Below, in pieces: positions 23,797 to 36,813 of a stretch of DNA of 64,000 nt. A model generated the notes under the pieces. That model was not told the DNA's origin and did no database searches. It saw nothing but the letters and a program-made list of their open reading frames with translations. Each line of letters opens with the position of its first letter. The first letter of the stretch is position 1. A program made the translations under genes and the position numbers. Source of the DNA: Branchiostoma lanceolatum (lineage: Eukaryota; Chordata; Leptocardii; Amphioxiformes; Branchiostomatidae); NCBI RefSeq assembly GCF_035083965.1, contig NC_089722.1, positions 23,458,142-23,522,141 of the forward strand. The letters are read 5' to 3'.

Positions 23797-26700
23797 TTAG
23801 TCGTCTGAAATCAGCTCTCTGAACTCTGGAATGTCGTTATCGCAGAAGATGGTGTTCTCCATCACGACGTACTTGTCTCCCACGCAGAAGTTCTTATTGC
23901 AGGTGAAGCACTTAAAACAGTCCAGGTGAAACACCTGCAAGATGAAGAAACACGCGGAACTTCAATAGAGATGAAACATCGAAGTGTTACTAGGAGGCAA
24001 TCTCCAAGCAGACGTTTGGATCTTCAATGTTTATGTGTTACATGTATAAAGAACAAAAAATCGTCCCCCCCCCCCGAAAGGAAATTGATCTCATGAAGAT
24101 AACGCCATTATCTTGTGGAAAACGCATAGCTATAATCATAATGATATAACAATTTACATAATCGGGCCTTTAGCTACCTTGTCGAGTGTATCTTGAGAAA
24201 AACCCATAACTATAATCATAAGAATATATATACCTTGTCAAGCGACCTCATCATCATTTCGTACGCCCGGATTCGCTTTCCGCATGCGCAACAGATTCCA
24301 TCTTTCCCGAACAACCTGGAAAAAATCCAAAAGTCGTGTCTGATGGATAATGTGTACATAATCAGAATCCGTGAGAATAAAATAAAGCTTTGCGGTGAAG
24401 GGACTGTCAGGAACGAATGGAAATATGATATCTATGAAGTTCATCTTAAGATATGTTTTCAAAGTTACTATGACATAAGAAACAGACATAACATAACATA
24501 ACATTATATAGTTTGCACCATTGAACTAGGATCACCTTTTCATTTTTTTCCTTGGAACATCAAAGCTAATTCACTGTTGTACAATCACACAATCTTATGG
24601 TACAATGAAATAATAATAATGGCAACGTTTGGTATGTAAAGCTCCATCTGTCGTGCATGTACCTTAGGTAGTCTCTCTTGCAGAGTTTCCTGCCATATTT
24701 GCTGTACAGATGTCTGCCCACCTCCCCCAGTCTGCACCCACACAGATCACAGGACAGGCAGTCTTCGTGCCAATACTCGTCCATCGCCTGAAAAATTACA
24801 AAAGAGTGAACCACGGCAACAATTGTGGCAGTCATCTGCAAACGGTCTATTCAACAGAGTCTTGTGCTGTTGACACGGTTCAGAAGAGACACCTTACGGC
24901 TGGGCGAATTACTGCAGTATGACACCGGTGCTGTTTAACAGACCCTGGTGCGGTTGACACAGTTCAGAAGAGACGCCTTGCGGCTAGCTGAAATACTGCA
25001 GTATGTAACCAGTTTATGAGTTTAACTGTGTCGCCAGGTATACTTATGTTTCCAGAGTGTATTCGGCTCTCACTACCTTGCTAGAAATGTTCCAAATTCG
25101 GTGATTTACACTATTCACCCGGACGGGGGACCTGGCACATCCTCCATCCCCGTCTTGTTTCAGCCAACGAAAGGGTATGTCACCCCGCAACTACCTACCT
25201 ACCTAAGGGCGAGTCATGATCAATCCATTGTACATACTGCAATATTTCATTTAGCCACTGGGCGTCTCTTTTGTACCGTGACATGTGGCCATCATTCCAT
25301 ACTGGTATTGAATCTAAGTCACAAACAGTAAACATAATTACAAACAGTAAAGTATTGTAGTATTTTCGAATTAATTGTAAAATCATAACTATTTTTCTCC
25401 AGAATGAAGGCAGGATGAAACGATTTATCAATTCTAATTGAAGTCATAAGGGCCGCGTCGGCAATGATCCTGAAATATTCCCTAAAGTAGGATTAAGCAC
25501 TTTTCTAAAATCAGACCATTTGTTCTTAGGACCACACCACTTCTTGAGAAACAAACGTTAACCCGTATTAACCAATGCTAGGTAATACGCAACCTTCTCG
25601 GGAGAGGGTTAGGCCATGTTGATTTTGATCCTCTGGGATCCCCAAAACTGATGCGTGCGAATAAAATAAAATTGTAAAAAAATGCCTTCATTACCAAATC
25701 TACGTGGTCAAGATCGTTGAACAGATGACTTAACACACAGAGAATGGAATGTTCATTTTTGGTCTTTCACATCTTCTTCTTTGAGTTTGGTATTCTAGAC
25801 ATTAGTATCCGTTTTCCGAAATATCTTTTTGCAATTTACGGCGTACATTTGCTAATTTTACAGCTGCTTTGCATGGTTTACAGTATGTAGAAAACTTTTT
25901 TGGTGTGCGGAAATGGACGAAAATTGATGTGCGCCCGGATGCCATCCATATAATCAAATCAACATGGCCTTAGGACTATAAAAGACAAAGAGAAGCTCTA
26001 ACCTTGAGGAAGTATCTGTCGGAAATGCTCTTGCTACAGCCGCCACACTGCAGCTGGGTGGGATGGATGTCCAGAACTTCATTAACGGTCTCCCTGTGGG
26101 AAGAGATAAGGCTGCTGATACGTGCGGCACGAACTACAAACAACGGGATTAGTCTGATACGTCATCATCTGTAGCCTCGGTCACAGGCTTACTGCTCAAC
26201 ACATCTTTTAGTTCCGTGTTCCGTTCCATGCTAAACAACATGTCTTTTAGTTTCGGTCACAGGCTTGGTGGGACGTACTACACGGATCAACAAGCAGAGG
26301 GGAATACTGCACTGAAATGTAGCCTCGGTCATAGGCTTGATGGGGTGTGCTGCTTTGACCTATAAAAATATCTAATTATGTATATGCTGTTCCTTAGTTT
26401 CCGCCTAGGCCTGATTAATTAGGTCGTCCAGCAAGGTTTGATGGTCAGGCCCCGTGTCTAGGTATTTTTCATTGGAATGTTTTATAGGCTTCAGTTCGGT
26501 TTCATTCGCTCGATAGGCCCAAGGGTAGCGTCCAGAACTATTAAATGAGAACGGAACTCATAGAGAAAGCTTCAATCTTCGGCCACAAACGTTCGAAACC
26601 CGTCCGAAAAAATTAAATAACCTTGTGATGCAACTATTACATCAACATGACTTTTTACTTGAACAAAGGTGTAGCAGTACTACACTGGCATACATATTAT

Positions 26701-27274
26701 ATTGGCTCAGTTACGGTGCGAATATTGCTTCCCGTCGGACCTAATTTTACCTTAAGGTGCTTGAACTTGTACTTTTGTCAGATCCCATTCTATTCCTCTC
26801 ATTATGTGGTATGTACATACACTCCTAATCTTCTTATTGGTAGAGATTTGAAGTAGTCCCTTAATCACCTGGAAAGATGCCATTCTTACAATAGACGGTC
26901 AAACGTTACAACGTCCACATCAATCCAACACCACGTTTCATCAGGAGAGAAATCAAACCTAAGCGGTCAAACGAAATTTCACATTAGGTTCCTTTGATGT
27001 ACTTAAAAACACAAATGTCAAAGGGGGGTTGGTGTTTACTTCTAAACGTTCCTAATTTATGACCGTCTCGTTCCGTCACCGTTATTTTTCCCCGGGGCAG
27101 CTAGCTGTAATGTAACGGTCCTTATGACATCATTATACACACACAAAGCAGAAAAAAGTCGCTAACCTAAAAAGATACCACGTCAATACCAAAAAAATAT
27201 TATATAGATTGTACGTACTCTAAGTTCTCCTCGTTGTCCCCTCTCTCCTTTGTTTCCCCTCCTGCTACTGGCAT
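23797..27274 (-). CDS. LMO2: LIM-only transcription cofactor, LMO2-like
   Basis: Five exons read on the minus strand: 27219-27274 (start), 26003-26093, 24663-24787, 24234-24315, 23797-23934 (TAA stop). Phases join and give 163 residues; vertebrate LMO2 has 158. Two LIM zinc domains fill the protein. LIM1 opens with CGGC at 35-38 and includes [23 protein letters not shown]2 opens [20 protein letters not shown] and includes [20 protein letters not shown]. The LIM1 and LIM2 openings fit LMO2 better than LMO1/3 or LMO4. LMO2 is a nuclear bridge with no DNA-binding domain; in vertebrates it joins SCL/TAL1, GATA and LDB1 proteins in blood and endothelial programmes. A role here is by homology only. 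Confidence 0.95.
24867..25010 (+). repeat. Tandem duplication of about 80 bp in an LMO2-like intron
   Basis: Two copies share GTTGACACGGTTCAGAAGAG (the second with one change) and TACTGCAGTATG, at about 24867-24930 and 24951-25010. Confidence 0.75.
26165..26345 (+). repeat. Degenerate direct repeats near LMO2-like exon 2
   Basis: GTAGCCTCGGTCACAGGCTT recurs with one change near 26321, and a related TTTCGGTCACAGGCTTGGTG lies at about 26250. Function unknown. Confidence 0.5.
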
Positions 27275-28055
27275 GTTTTCTTCCAAGTTTTTGATGACAC
27301 TTTTCCACGCGTCCGGATCCTCACCTGCTCACAGACTCCCACTGATCTGCACGCCTCTGGCCTTTACCGTACTTCTCTTGTCATTTATACGCCTCTTTGT
27401 AATCACGTTAATGAAGGTTCTATTGTCTGCTCACAGATAACGTGACATTTTGTGAGCGGGAAGTTGCGGGTCCCGGGCACGAGAGCAGACTTCCGCTTCT
27501 AAAATTAGATCAACCTCTCCACTTCCGCTTAATCCAACCCCTCTAAAACAAAGGGAGGAAGAAGTATTATAATTTCTGTGGCAATGTGGTTTGGATACAA
27601 AAACATGAGCGCGGTTGAAATCCTTTGTTTGACGCGAAGATTCGTAGTAAATACGTGTACGATCGTCGCGGTGGACGTTTTTAAATATCATACAGTTTTC
27701 ACCACATCTGTATGAATTAGCATGCATGACGGAACATCTTTTCATGAGTTATGCAAAATGACACCATTTACAATTGCGAAGTGTCAAATGAAAGGTTATC
27801 GTCAATGGAGTGTAATTCTACAACAGAACTCGGAGGGCTTTTTAGTTATTACTTACTCTGGGTTTAATTGAAATTCTACGTTAGGAAAAGGTTAATGTGC
27901 GGTCGCCTTTATGTTGAAAGTTCAGAACATTTGGGCTCGCCGATCGCGGTATTGTTGAGCAGATTATTTCCACGCAATTTTTCTCCCCCAGACGTTCTTG
28001 CAGTGACAGTGCGAGTGAGGATGATGGAAATCCAATTTGTTAGAAAGGTTCAAAC
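27275..28055. other. LMO2-like 5' flank, no further gene seen
   Basis: This should hold the 5' UTR and promoter of the minus-strand LMO2-like gene. No TATA box or additional coding exon could be supported. Confidence 0.4.
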
Positions 28056-28067
28056 CTTAATAAGACG

Positions 28068-28790
28068 GAGTATTGGAGATTCTTTTTACACAACCGGTAA
28101 TTCTCACCTGCTGACGTTTCGGTGTCTGTCAGACACCTTCTTCAGAGCTTCTGACTGGAGTACTGCTTCTCACCGCTATAAGTAGCCGATGTAGGTGGCG
28201 CTTTTGCGGCGAGAACGTAATCCCAAACGTGGCTGAGCTTGTATCCCCCCTCGTCTCGGTTCATCACTGGTGATGACTTCCTAATCCATACTGTCTCCTT
28301 GATCCAACGAATGCGTCTGTTGTCCTCCCTGTCTATAACTTTGGCTCCCTCCCAGTCAATGACACAGTTGTTTCTAGCAACATGGTCCGAGATTGCAGAT
28401 TTCCTCTCTTCTTGTTGTGCTTGTCTTTTCTGGGATCTAGTGTACTTGACCGCATCACTGTCGGTAGCTTCCTTTTGATGTTCCTTGAGCCTAGTTCCAA
28501 GGGTCCTGCCTGTTTCCCCAATGTATACTTCTTCACAGCTTGCGCATGGGACCTTGTATACACAGTCTGTTTTGGCTAGGTCATCCACCTTGTCCTTGGG
28601 ATGTACCAACAGGCTCCTTAGAGTTGTTTTTGGCCTGACCGCAGTGGCTACATTGTGTTTCCTGAACATCCTTTCCAGTGGTTCTGTGACTCCTTTGATG
28701 TAAGGGATGATCACCATACCTTTTGCCTTCTCCTCTTGCTGTTTCGAGGTCTTGGTCTTTTCTGTCTGTTTGCGCCTCCTCTGTTGTTGT
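28068..28790 (-). mobile_element. 5'-truncated Penelope-like element with target-site duplication
   Basis: Minus-strand coding from about 28795 to a stop at 28142 encodes a linker rich in K and Q, VIIPYIKGVTEPLERMF, and a GIY-YIG nuclease: DCVYKVPCASCEEVYIGETG with following RTLGTRLKEHQKEA, then SSPVMNRDEGGYKLSHVWD. The polymerase is absent. CTTAATAAGACG stands on both sides (28056-28067 and 28791-28802), a 12-bp target-site duplication marking both ends. The nuclease differs clearly from the copy at 10756-11345, so it is another subfamily. Confidence 0.88.
28142..28717 (-). pseudogene. GIY-YIG endonuclease of a truncated Penelope-like element
   Basis: An open frame of 191 residues with the GIY-YIG core (VYIGETGRTLGTRLKEH), a lysine/glutamine-rich insert and a GYKLSHVWD end. 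The visible ATG is internal to the original polyprotein. The intact frame suggests a young insertion, but without polymerase it cannot move itself. Confidence 0.85.
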
Positions 28791-28802
28791 CTTAATAAGA
28801 CG

Positions 28803-30479
28803 TCTGGTTAGATTAATAATGGTAGGTATGAGTGATTATGAGACCTAAAGACCAGGAGAAAATAGAAAGATTGAGGGAAAACATGTATTTGTGAAGAATA
28901 AAAGACGGTAGAGTCTACCACTATTTCAGAGCAATATAAACGATACTTGTATAACATTACACAAAGAAATAAACTTTTACAACGTAATTTACGGTCGCTT
29001 TCAAGGGACCGTCACATACATGATATGATATATTGCCATCATGACCCGCGATAGGTGCCTGGGTGTAAAATATGAGTTGACAAAAGCAAGTAGAACCTTT
29101 CTATTCGAACAGGGTACTTCATTAAGCGTTGGATGGTGTAACGCAATGATAATTGACAACAGGTTCTATAGGTGATAATGATACGAAAGAGTGGAGGCCT
29201 CATTATGGCCATTATGTTTATACACCTCAGCAGCATACCCAGTGTGATACTGACCACACCTCACCTGCGCCGTGTCGGCATTGGCCCGATTGATTTACAC
29301 ACGCGTTTTCTGTGTAAATAGTGCCATTGGCTGTGTGTAGCGTACGTGTACATTGGCATGCTGGTGTGCCATTTAATTCTATCAGTTCAGGGGAGATTTG
29401 AGCGTTATCTTTCTTTGTTCCTGGTTCGTTACACTGCGGATAAGACCAGTCGGAGACTCGTGTATCAAGTTTCATCGGCACACCAGGAGTCAGCGTGCGA
29501 CCCGCACACGTCAGGAGGCCTGATGACGTCATTCCAGACCAGGACCGCTGTGTGTTAAAACAGCTGATTGCGCTCTATGTAATGCAGGCCTCTTCAGTCA
29601 AACTTTGGAACGACGTGGTTCAGTCCAGTTTTGGGTAGCTTGCACTTGTACTAACTTAACAAAAATGGTGTTACATCTTGAGGCAGTTTACCAGCTATAT
29701 GATACAAGCAAACAAGAAAGCTAAAAAGAAACAACTCCTAAAACACATGAGTACTAGTAACAATACATTTTTAATTCCATGATTAAAACAATAACCAACC
29801 ACAAGACATCTGTATTATAAAATTTGCACATAGTTTTCAGTTGTAACAATTGCTGTAACCTTGTAGGTCACTTTGGATACAATACTAAATACAGGAGAGG
29901 TTGGGCATGTACATATAATGCACAGAAAATACATGTAGTATACGTCCACCTATGTGGGAGTCTAATACTGAGTTTGATACTGTCATTTGGTGCGCCCACC
30001 GTAACAGGCCGCTTGATAGAGCCAGTTTTTAAGTAGTTATAGTACATACCTTAGTTATTTTTGTTCTTTTTTTATATATTTGTATGTGTTGACCCTGAGG
30101 TAAACAATAAATGAATAAATAATACGTCTTGTAAAAACAGATCTTCTAAAACTGGTCACCACAGGACCAGACCCAACCTGGTGGTACCAGAGATATGTCC
30201 CAGAAGAAGTCTTCAACACACTTAGAGGGCTAGGGGTCACCATACTGTGACAGCTGGAGTCTGTACATAGTACATCCTGGAGAGAGATGTCTACAGACTG
30301 TGCTTTTTTTTTTATAATTTGACCACATTGAAATACCACCATAGCAACATGTGTAGCTTTCAATACAAAAGCTGGGTGGAAGATTTCTAAGAACATGCCA
30401 ACTTGATTTTACATAGTCATGATTTCCCCGAAGACTACAAATTCAGCTTCTGCAACAGAAAGTTTCATCACTTCAAAGT
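28803..30479. other. Intergenic region between the Penelope copy and POT1
   Basis: No exons recognised. Short frames near 29227-29558 have no domain features. The right part is 3' flank of the minus-strand POT1 gene. Confidence 0.4.
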
Positions 30480-33400
30480 CTAAGCTGCTTCCAGTGCGAG
30501 TGTGGTGTCAAAGATCTGGTACAAGGCCGGGCCAGAGTCCTTCACAGTGTAAGACATGATGCAGCATTCCATCCAGGGTGCAGCTGTCTGACTGGCAGCA
30601 CCTGGACACAGCTGCTGCATGTATTCAGACAGCACCTGCAGTGAGTACAGCAAAGTAGAACATGTGTTGATGAACCTAGAGGCTGAGGGTTCAAATCATG
30701 ACTATTGCTGCTCACAAGACTTACATACTACTTAGAAAAGGCAGCAATCTCTCAGTGGTCCACTGCACTTTGTTTATGTCTATTGTACATATACATGTAG
30801 CTTTGGGGTGTTTGTATCCTACAACCACCAACCATCTTAAGGAGTGTCAAATCAGTTTGTACACTCACACACATAGTCTAGATAAACACAAATAAACAAA
30901 CCTGTCTGTCGTCATGATGTTGGTACAAGTTGCACGGTGGCAGGTCTTTGAAAAACGCCTCCTGAAATACCACAGAAAGACACAGACTGATAAGTGTACT
31001 CTTGGCTTGATAAATGTACAAAGATGTATTAAATAATACACTACTAGTATCAGTATCTTCAAAAAGTACAATCATTTGGCCCCTAAATCATCTGCTTTAA
31101 TTTTTCATTTGACAAAATAATGCAGCTTTGTGACAGCTCACATTTTTACAAAGGTACACTACTATTATGCTTTAGCACTGGTATGCAAAGTCACTCTCTC
31201 TTTTTGTTGTTTTGGGCTGTCATAGTATCAATCAACAATGAACTGTGATAATGTAACAAATAACATTAGAATGTAGACCTGTGTTGAGGTGAACTATACT
31301 TACAGCATGCTCCTTCCACATGTGAGCCTCCAGCAACCCTGTCCCATCATCCAAGGTGAACTTTACAATATAGATGTACTTCATGGTGGGGATGACAGCA
31401 GAATCTATAGTAATAAGATAACAGCCCTGCTTGTGATTATTGCACCTTTTGACTTGTTACAAAGTATATACTTCCAGGCACTTTTGAACAGTTGCTGACA
31501 TCCTGTGTCCATATATCGTCACATGTCCCAGCAAAGTGATTACGATTATCTATGAATAGTATGACCCAGAGGAAGGCTGCAGCTAAAATTAGCTGACAAT
31601 TCAATTCAATTCAATAAAATTCAATTCAATAACTCATGAATTTTGGCTAATATTGTCAATAATGACAATATTGTCTAATAGCCGAAATACATTTAAAAGA
31701 TAAACATCATGTGAAGTAGATACTATACATAACAATTTATGTGTTTATTTTTCAAATACAGATGTGCTTTAGAATAACTTACAATATGCAAAAAAGCTAA
31801 TTAAGTTAAGCTAATTAAGGCACAGATGTACTGTTACAATAGTTTGTGTTTGAAAATCTAAAAGTGCTTACCCGTATTGACATATCTGGACTGTGTTTTC
31901 TTACATCGAAGACAAGGAAAACTACTGTTTGAGCTCTCCCTTCCTTCCTCTTGAAAATCGTTCCGTTTCAATGAAGATGGAATCTCTATACTGAGTGAAA
32001 GAAAGATGTTGGCTGGTGAAATTTGCAGATTGGAATGTCAAAAAGTCATAATTACATATTGCTTGTCATTTTCAATGTTGTCCTATAATGTACCAAACAA
32101 AAACATTCTTACATCAACAAACAAACAAACACACACACACACAGATGTTAACGCACGACATACAAAAGAACATTCATATATAGACAACTTTACAAATTGA
32201 ATTTCCAGTCCTTACCAATAGTTACAGGTATAACAGAAGAGGCAGCAGAACTCCCGGACGTCCCTCGGACTGTAGTCCACCAGCTGTGCCCTCAAGCGGA
32301 ACTTAAACGGAGTGTAGTGAGTCAACACGGCGTGGATCGGCGTCACCTTGATATGATGATGGCCTGTGATTACTACAGGAAAAAACATGGTCAAAAGTCT
32401 CATGCAGATGTCACTGTGAACCCAGAAAGGGTTAGGGCACCAACATATGAACAAGCCAGTTTAACTATGGGAGAATGTAAAAAAAAATTGAATAAGAAAC
32501 TCTGAAAAGACATGGATTTTACCTTTTTAGCCAAGATATCAGCTCTACATAAGTACATGCAAAAAATTTAATTTCTCTGAGACTACTGAGACTACCATAA
32601 ATGATCACAATGCCCAACTAAAATCACCTTTTGATAGCATTTTCACAATTTTCATCAAAAAAAATGTTAACCCACCTGTCCCTGTTTCCTGTAGGCACCG
32701 TCTGTCAGTGCTGTTAGAGCTGCTAGCAAAGCTGCCCTCCGCTGGCACAATGCTGTTCTTCTCTTTCCTGTTACTGTTTGTTTCATGCACATTGCTATTC
32801 CTCTCCTGTGCAGCATTGTTCCCTTGTGCCATGCTACCTCCTTGCTGCACAGTATTGTCTCTTCCCTGTGGATTGCTGTCCCCCTCTTGAGGCATGTGAT
32901 CCCCTTGCTGTACATTGCTATCCCCCTGTTGAGCCATGCTGTTCCCTTCTTGTGCATTGCTATTCACCTCTGGTACATTACTGCCCCTCTCCAATAGCAA
33001 GCCATCACTCTTATCTGAAGTTTCTCCAGTTCTAGCCTTTTTTACAGGGCCATGGACAGCAGCGTCATCTTGTTCACTTGTAGATACTCCTGTGGTGGTA
33101 CTTCTATCTATGACTTGCTTCATAACACTGTTGGAAACAGATGTCAACATTTAAGAAAACTGTTTTTCCTATAAAGTTTGATATTACTGGGCTATATTTT
33201 TATATAATCTATTGTCAAAACCATCAGTTGTTCTTATAATCATAATCAATTTCAAATAAGTGCAATATGAAACAAACAACAACAAGCAAACCTCTTCAAG
33301 TCCTGTAGGTTGGGGTGATCTGAGGAGAGCGTTGTGAGACCCCGTCCGTATGATGTCCCCTTGTGTACTACAAATTCCACCAGTTGAGCAGACGGTCCGG

Positions 33401-36400
33401 CCTCGTTGTCTGGGGGCTTGTACTTTGCAACATGCAGGTTGTTGATTCTAACAAAGTCTCCAGGCTACATGATAGAGGACAAAATATAAAACGTTAAGTA
33501 ATAAAAAATGTAAAAATGTGTACTATGAAGAGTATGCACTTTCACAGACCACAAAAGGTGCTTGCATCACAGGTGAGATTTATCATTTCTCTCAACATTC
33601 AAACACATTTGAATTTGCTAGACTATGTGTTTAAAAATAACACTTAAATCATATTGGCAGAAGTGCAGAAAACATTACTTACTTAACATTTCAGTACAAG
33701 TACAGAGTTGGTGTACATGTATGTCATGGTGGCACTCTGCTTTTAAAAATGCAATACAAACAACTCACAAAACATGATGGAACATAAATGTGTGCAGCTT
33801 CCTAACAACATTAAATATTGTCTGACCTTAAATCTAAGAGCAGTTGGCACATGGTTGTCAAAGATGAACACATCCACCAGGTAACCTTTGACCTTCTGGG
33901 CTAAGTCAGCTTTCTGGTCCAGGGAAAGGTCGTGAAGGTCAGCCTTTCTGAAGGGTCTGAAGGAAGAGAAATTTTATAACATAATTAACAACATTAACGA
34001 AAAACAGTCTTTATTTCTCATGAAGGTTTGTCTATGTTGGTAGACTTCAAAGAAACCGAAAACTGATAGAGACCAGGACAGTTATTATGGTATTGGTCTC
34101 AACCATTTGGATTTCAATGTTTTGTTACATGTACCAAGGAGATTTTGTACTTTTCTGAATGTTTTACATGCATGCTCCTTATGTATGTGTATTGTTGTGC
34201 GGGCATACCATATTCTAGGATAGTGTTGCTTACAATACTGGAGGACCTGCCATGTTTAAAACAAGAACTAAAGATATAATATTGAAATTGATTACTCTGC
34301 TGGTATGGTGCCATCCCAGACCTGGAACAGTACACATTTCTCATCAACTCTGGCCATGGACACAATCTGGACAGGAGGAGACAAAACCATGTATTTAAAA
34401 TGTATATTTCTAACATTCACCTTTGTTCAAAGCTCAATAAAATTGTTGTAAATGACCTTGGGATCTGAGGTTAGTGCAAATTCATTTATTCATCAATTTT
34501 CTTAATACAATGGGAAAAGAGGTTTTTGTGATGTTTTAAGTTTGCAGTTAAACTTGAATCAATTCTGTAGTACACTAGTATGGGAGGTGAATATTTGTAG
34601 TGTCATGTATTCAGGGTGGAGAGGTCACCGAGAAAATAAAACCACTGCAAACATTTCAAGATTTACAGTATCCTCTATTGTTTGCTGTGTTAGAGCTCAT
34701 GCGGTACAATAAAGCACAAAGAGGTGATAAAACTGTACCTGGCAGGACAGATCATAGTACTCTCCCTCCGTGACATCAGCGAAGGTTGGGGGGTCACTAC
34801 TCATCACATTCAACTCTGGGGTCAGAGAAACCCACTGGCGGAGCTCCAACACCTGATCATAGAAACGGACATGCATCAGTTCTCTCTATCTGATGAAGTG
34901 AAAATCTAGCAAGAGGTCAAGATGACAACAGAGTTGTAAAATATCTAACTGCCTTTTTAAAACTTTATATATGAGAAGTGATAATACCTTAGCTTCATCT
35001 TTAGGTCCAAAGGTGAAGTTTTGCGAGTCGCTGCGAGGATTGGTTGGGGCGCCCTGTCTGCCATCAAACACTAGACAGGAGAACCCTGGACCCTTGTTAC
35101 CTTGGGGTGTGTCTTTAAAGTTGTCAACCTGTGCAAGGAATATTGGACTTTCTTAATTATAAGACACAACAAATTGATATAGATATATACATGTGGTAGG
35201 TAGTATTTAAGTCAACTGCCATGTTAGCACCAATATTTCTACTCAGTGAAAAGGGTCTGAAAGGGAGGGGACAGACAGGTAATTTATAATTTAAGTCAGG
35301 AATCCTAAAATTATGGTGTTCAGAAAATCAAAATGAAAGAGACAATGAAAAACAAATGTTTTCATTCCTTTCTTCTACTTATGAAATATAAATGGGACAG
35401 TCATTTAACTGTGCTAATCTATTGTTAACCTTCTTCGTGCTAAGCTTTTGGGATAACAGTCGTCATCATCATCATCATCATCTTCGGTCATCTGCGCAAC
35501 ATTTGTACTAGTGAGTGGGTTGGGAAGCAGGGAGAAGGTTAACAGTTAACCCTCCATAACAAAAGATACCCTTCACCTTAAGCCTGTGTATCCTGACAAT
35601 GTCCCCAACTGACTGAATCTGCGGAAGGGTGGATTCTTCCTTGGCAAAGAACAAGCACTTCAGTCCCTCATCAAGGTTCCCCACAGATGGGTCGACAAGT
35701 TTAGCCACCATACAGTAATCTGAGAGATGGCATATAGAAACAGGGATTCCACAAACATTTGAAATGGTACAAGTTATAATGTTATACAACATGTCAAACA
35801 TGCTTGTAGCCACACTAGCCAGTAGCAACTTACACTGGTAATGAAAAACACAAGAAAGAGCCAAAGAATTCAGTAATAATTTTACAAAAATTGAGGTCTT
35901 TATGAACTTCTTCTTTCCTTAACCTAATGTAGCTCATTGAACATGCCTTGTCAAAATCTCAAATACAGTAGGGGCCTTTTAAGACATCAAATATCAAATG
36001 AAGTCAGATAAAATTGTACTTAGACGTTATTTACTTGTTTGGTGTGATACAGCCTGACGTCGCAGTGTGCCTGCAAAGCTGGTGTGTTAACTTGTTGAAC
36101 AGAGAACAGTAACGTTTATTAGCGAGACAAGCTTATTTCATTCTGTGTGACTTACCTGTTCCTCTTGACGGAAATGGTGGCTTGAAGAACTTGACAGCTG
36201 CATATAAGTTCACTGTTGTCCTGACTTTCACATCACTCAGCTTTGTGTACTCGTAGGTCCGACCCTGACACATGTAGAAACAGCATTTGTCAGGACTCAA
36301 ATTGAGTCAACTACTTTTTGAATAGACAAGGTGACGCCGAATTGGATACCGGTGTATTTTCATCAAGACATATCGGATTATATGCAACAATCTTTATTCA

Positions 36401-36813
36401 CACAACAATAGCAAGTACAGCAATTTCCGTAAGGTCTTCTACAACTATACATGTACATGTACATGTACATGCAAACAAGTGGATACAAATGAATTAACCT
36501 ACATACAAGAATATAGGTAATTCAACATGTCGAGTTTAACGTATCACTTATAGTTATACACTCACGCACTCACTATCCGGTTTAACATCTACAGTACTAG
36601 TTAAAAACATTCTTTGATATACATATAATTGCCTATTTATCACTTACACCACTAGTTCCTAATGTCTAAACGTTCTTTGATATAACGTTACATTACCTAT
36701 CTGTATTTTGTACACGTAAGGGTTTATATGCTTACAGTTGTTGTTCTAGGAGGGGGCCGAGTGTTGCCATGTCCACTGGTTGAGGGCCCAGCACCATCCT
36801 TTATTCTACTCAT
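30480..36813 (-). CDS. POT1: POT1, telomeric single-strand DNA-binding protein
   Basis: Fourteen coding exons on the minus strand: 36736-36813 (ATG), 36156-36264, 35577-35719, 34988-35128, 34739-34852, 34296-34366, 33827-33956, 33292-33464, 32676-33127, 32216-32363, 31872-31990, 31304-31404, 30902-30961, 30480-30635 (stop). Phases join; 664 residues against 634 in human. POT1 binds the 3' telomeric overhang and, with TPP1 in shelterin, controls ATR signalling and telomerase. First OB fold: YEYTKLSDVKVRTTVNLYAA and VKFFKPPFPSRGT (about 30-62), DIVRIHRLK. Second OB fold: CVLFQVWDGT and HKGTSYGRGL. C-terminal half: RLRAQLVDYSP, KFTLDDGTGLLEAHMWK, and the family end PWMECCIMSYT...YQIFDTTLALEAA. 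The hinge exon (320-470) is expanded by heptapeptide repeats. Confidence 0.96.
32758..32964 (-). repeat. Coding 21-bp minisatellite in the POT1 hinge
   Basis: Residues 375-443 are about ten imperfect heptapeptides of the form [DNG]-S-[NM]-x-Q-[QE]-G (NSNAQEG, NSMAQQG, DSNVQQG, DHMPQEG, DSNPQGR, DNTVQQG and so on; one unit is a residue short). The frame stays open across the array. It lies between the DNA-binding OB folds and the C-terminal domain, where an expanded flexible linker is tolerable. Confidence 0.9.
36449..36472. repeat. (ACATGT)n microsatellite
   Basis: About four units of ACATGT in the POT1 first coding intron. Confidence 0.8.

Noticed and set aside
25195..25431. Possible retroelement remnant on the minus strand
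   Set aside because: The peptide has no clear polymerase, nuclease or zinc-knuckle motif; too weak to call.
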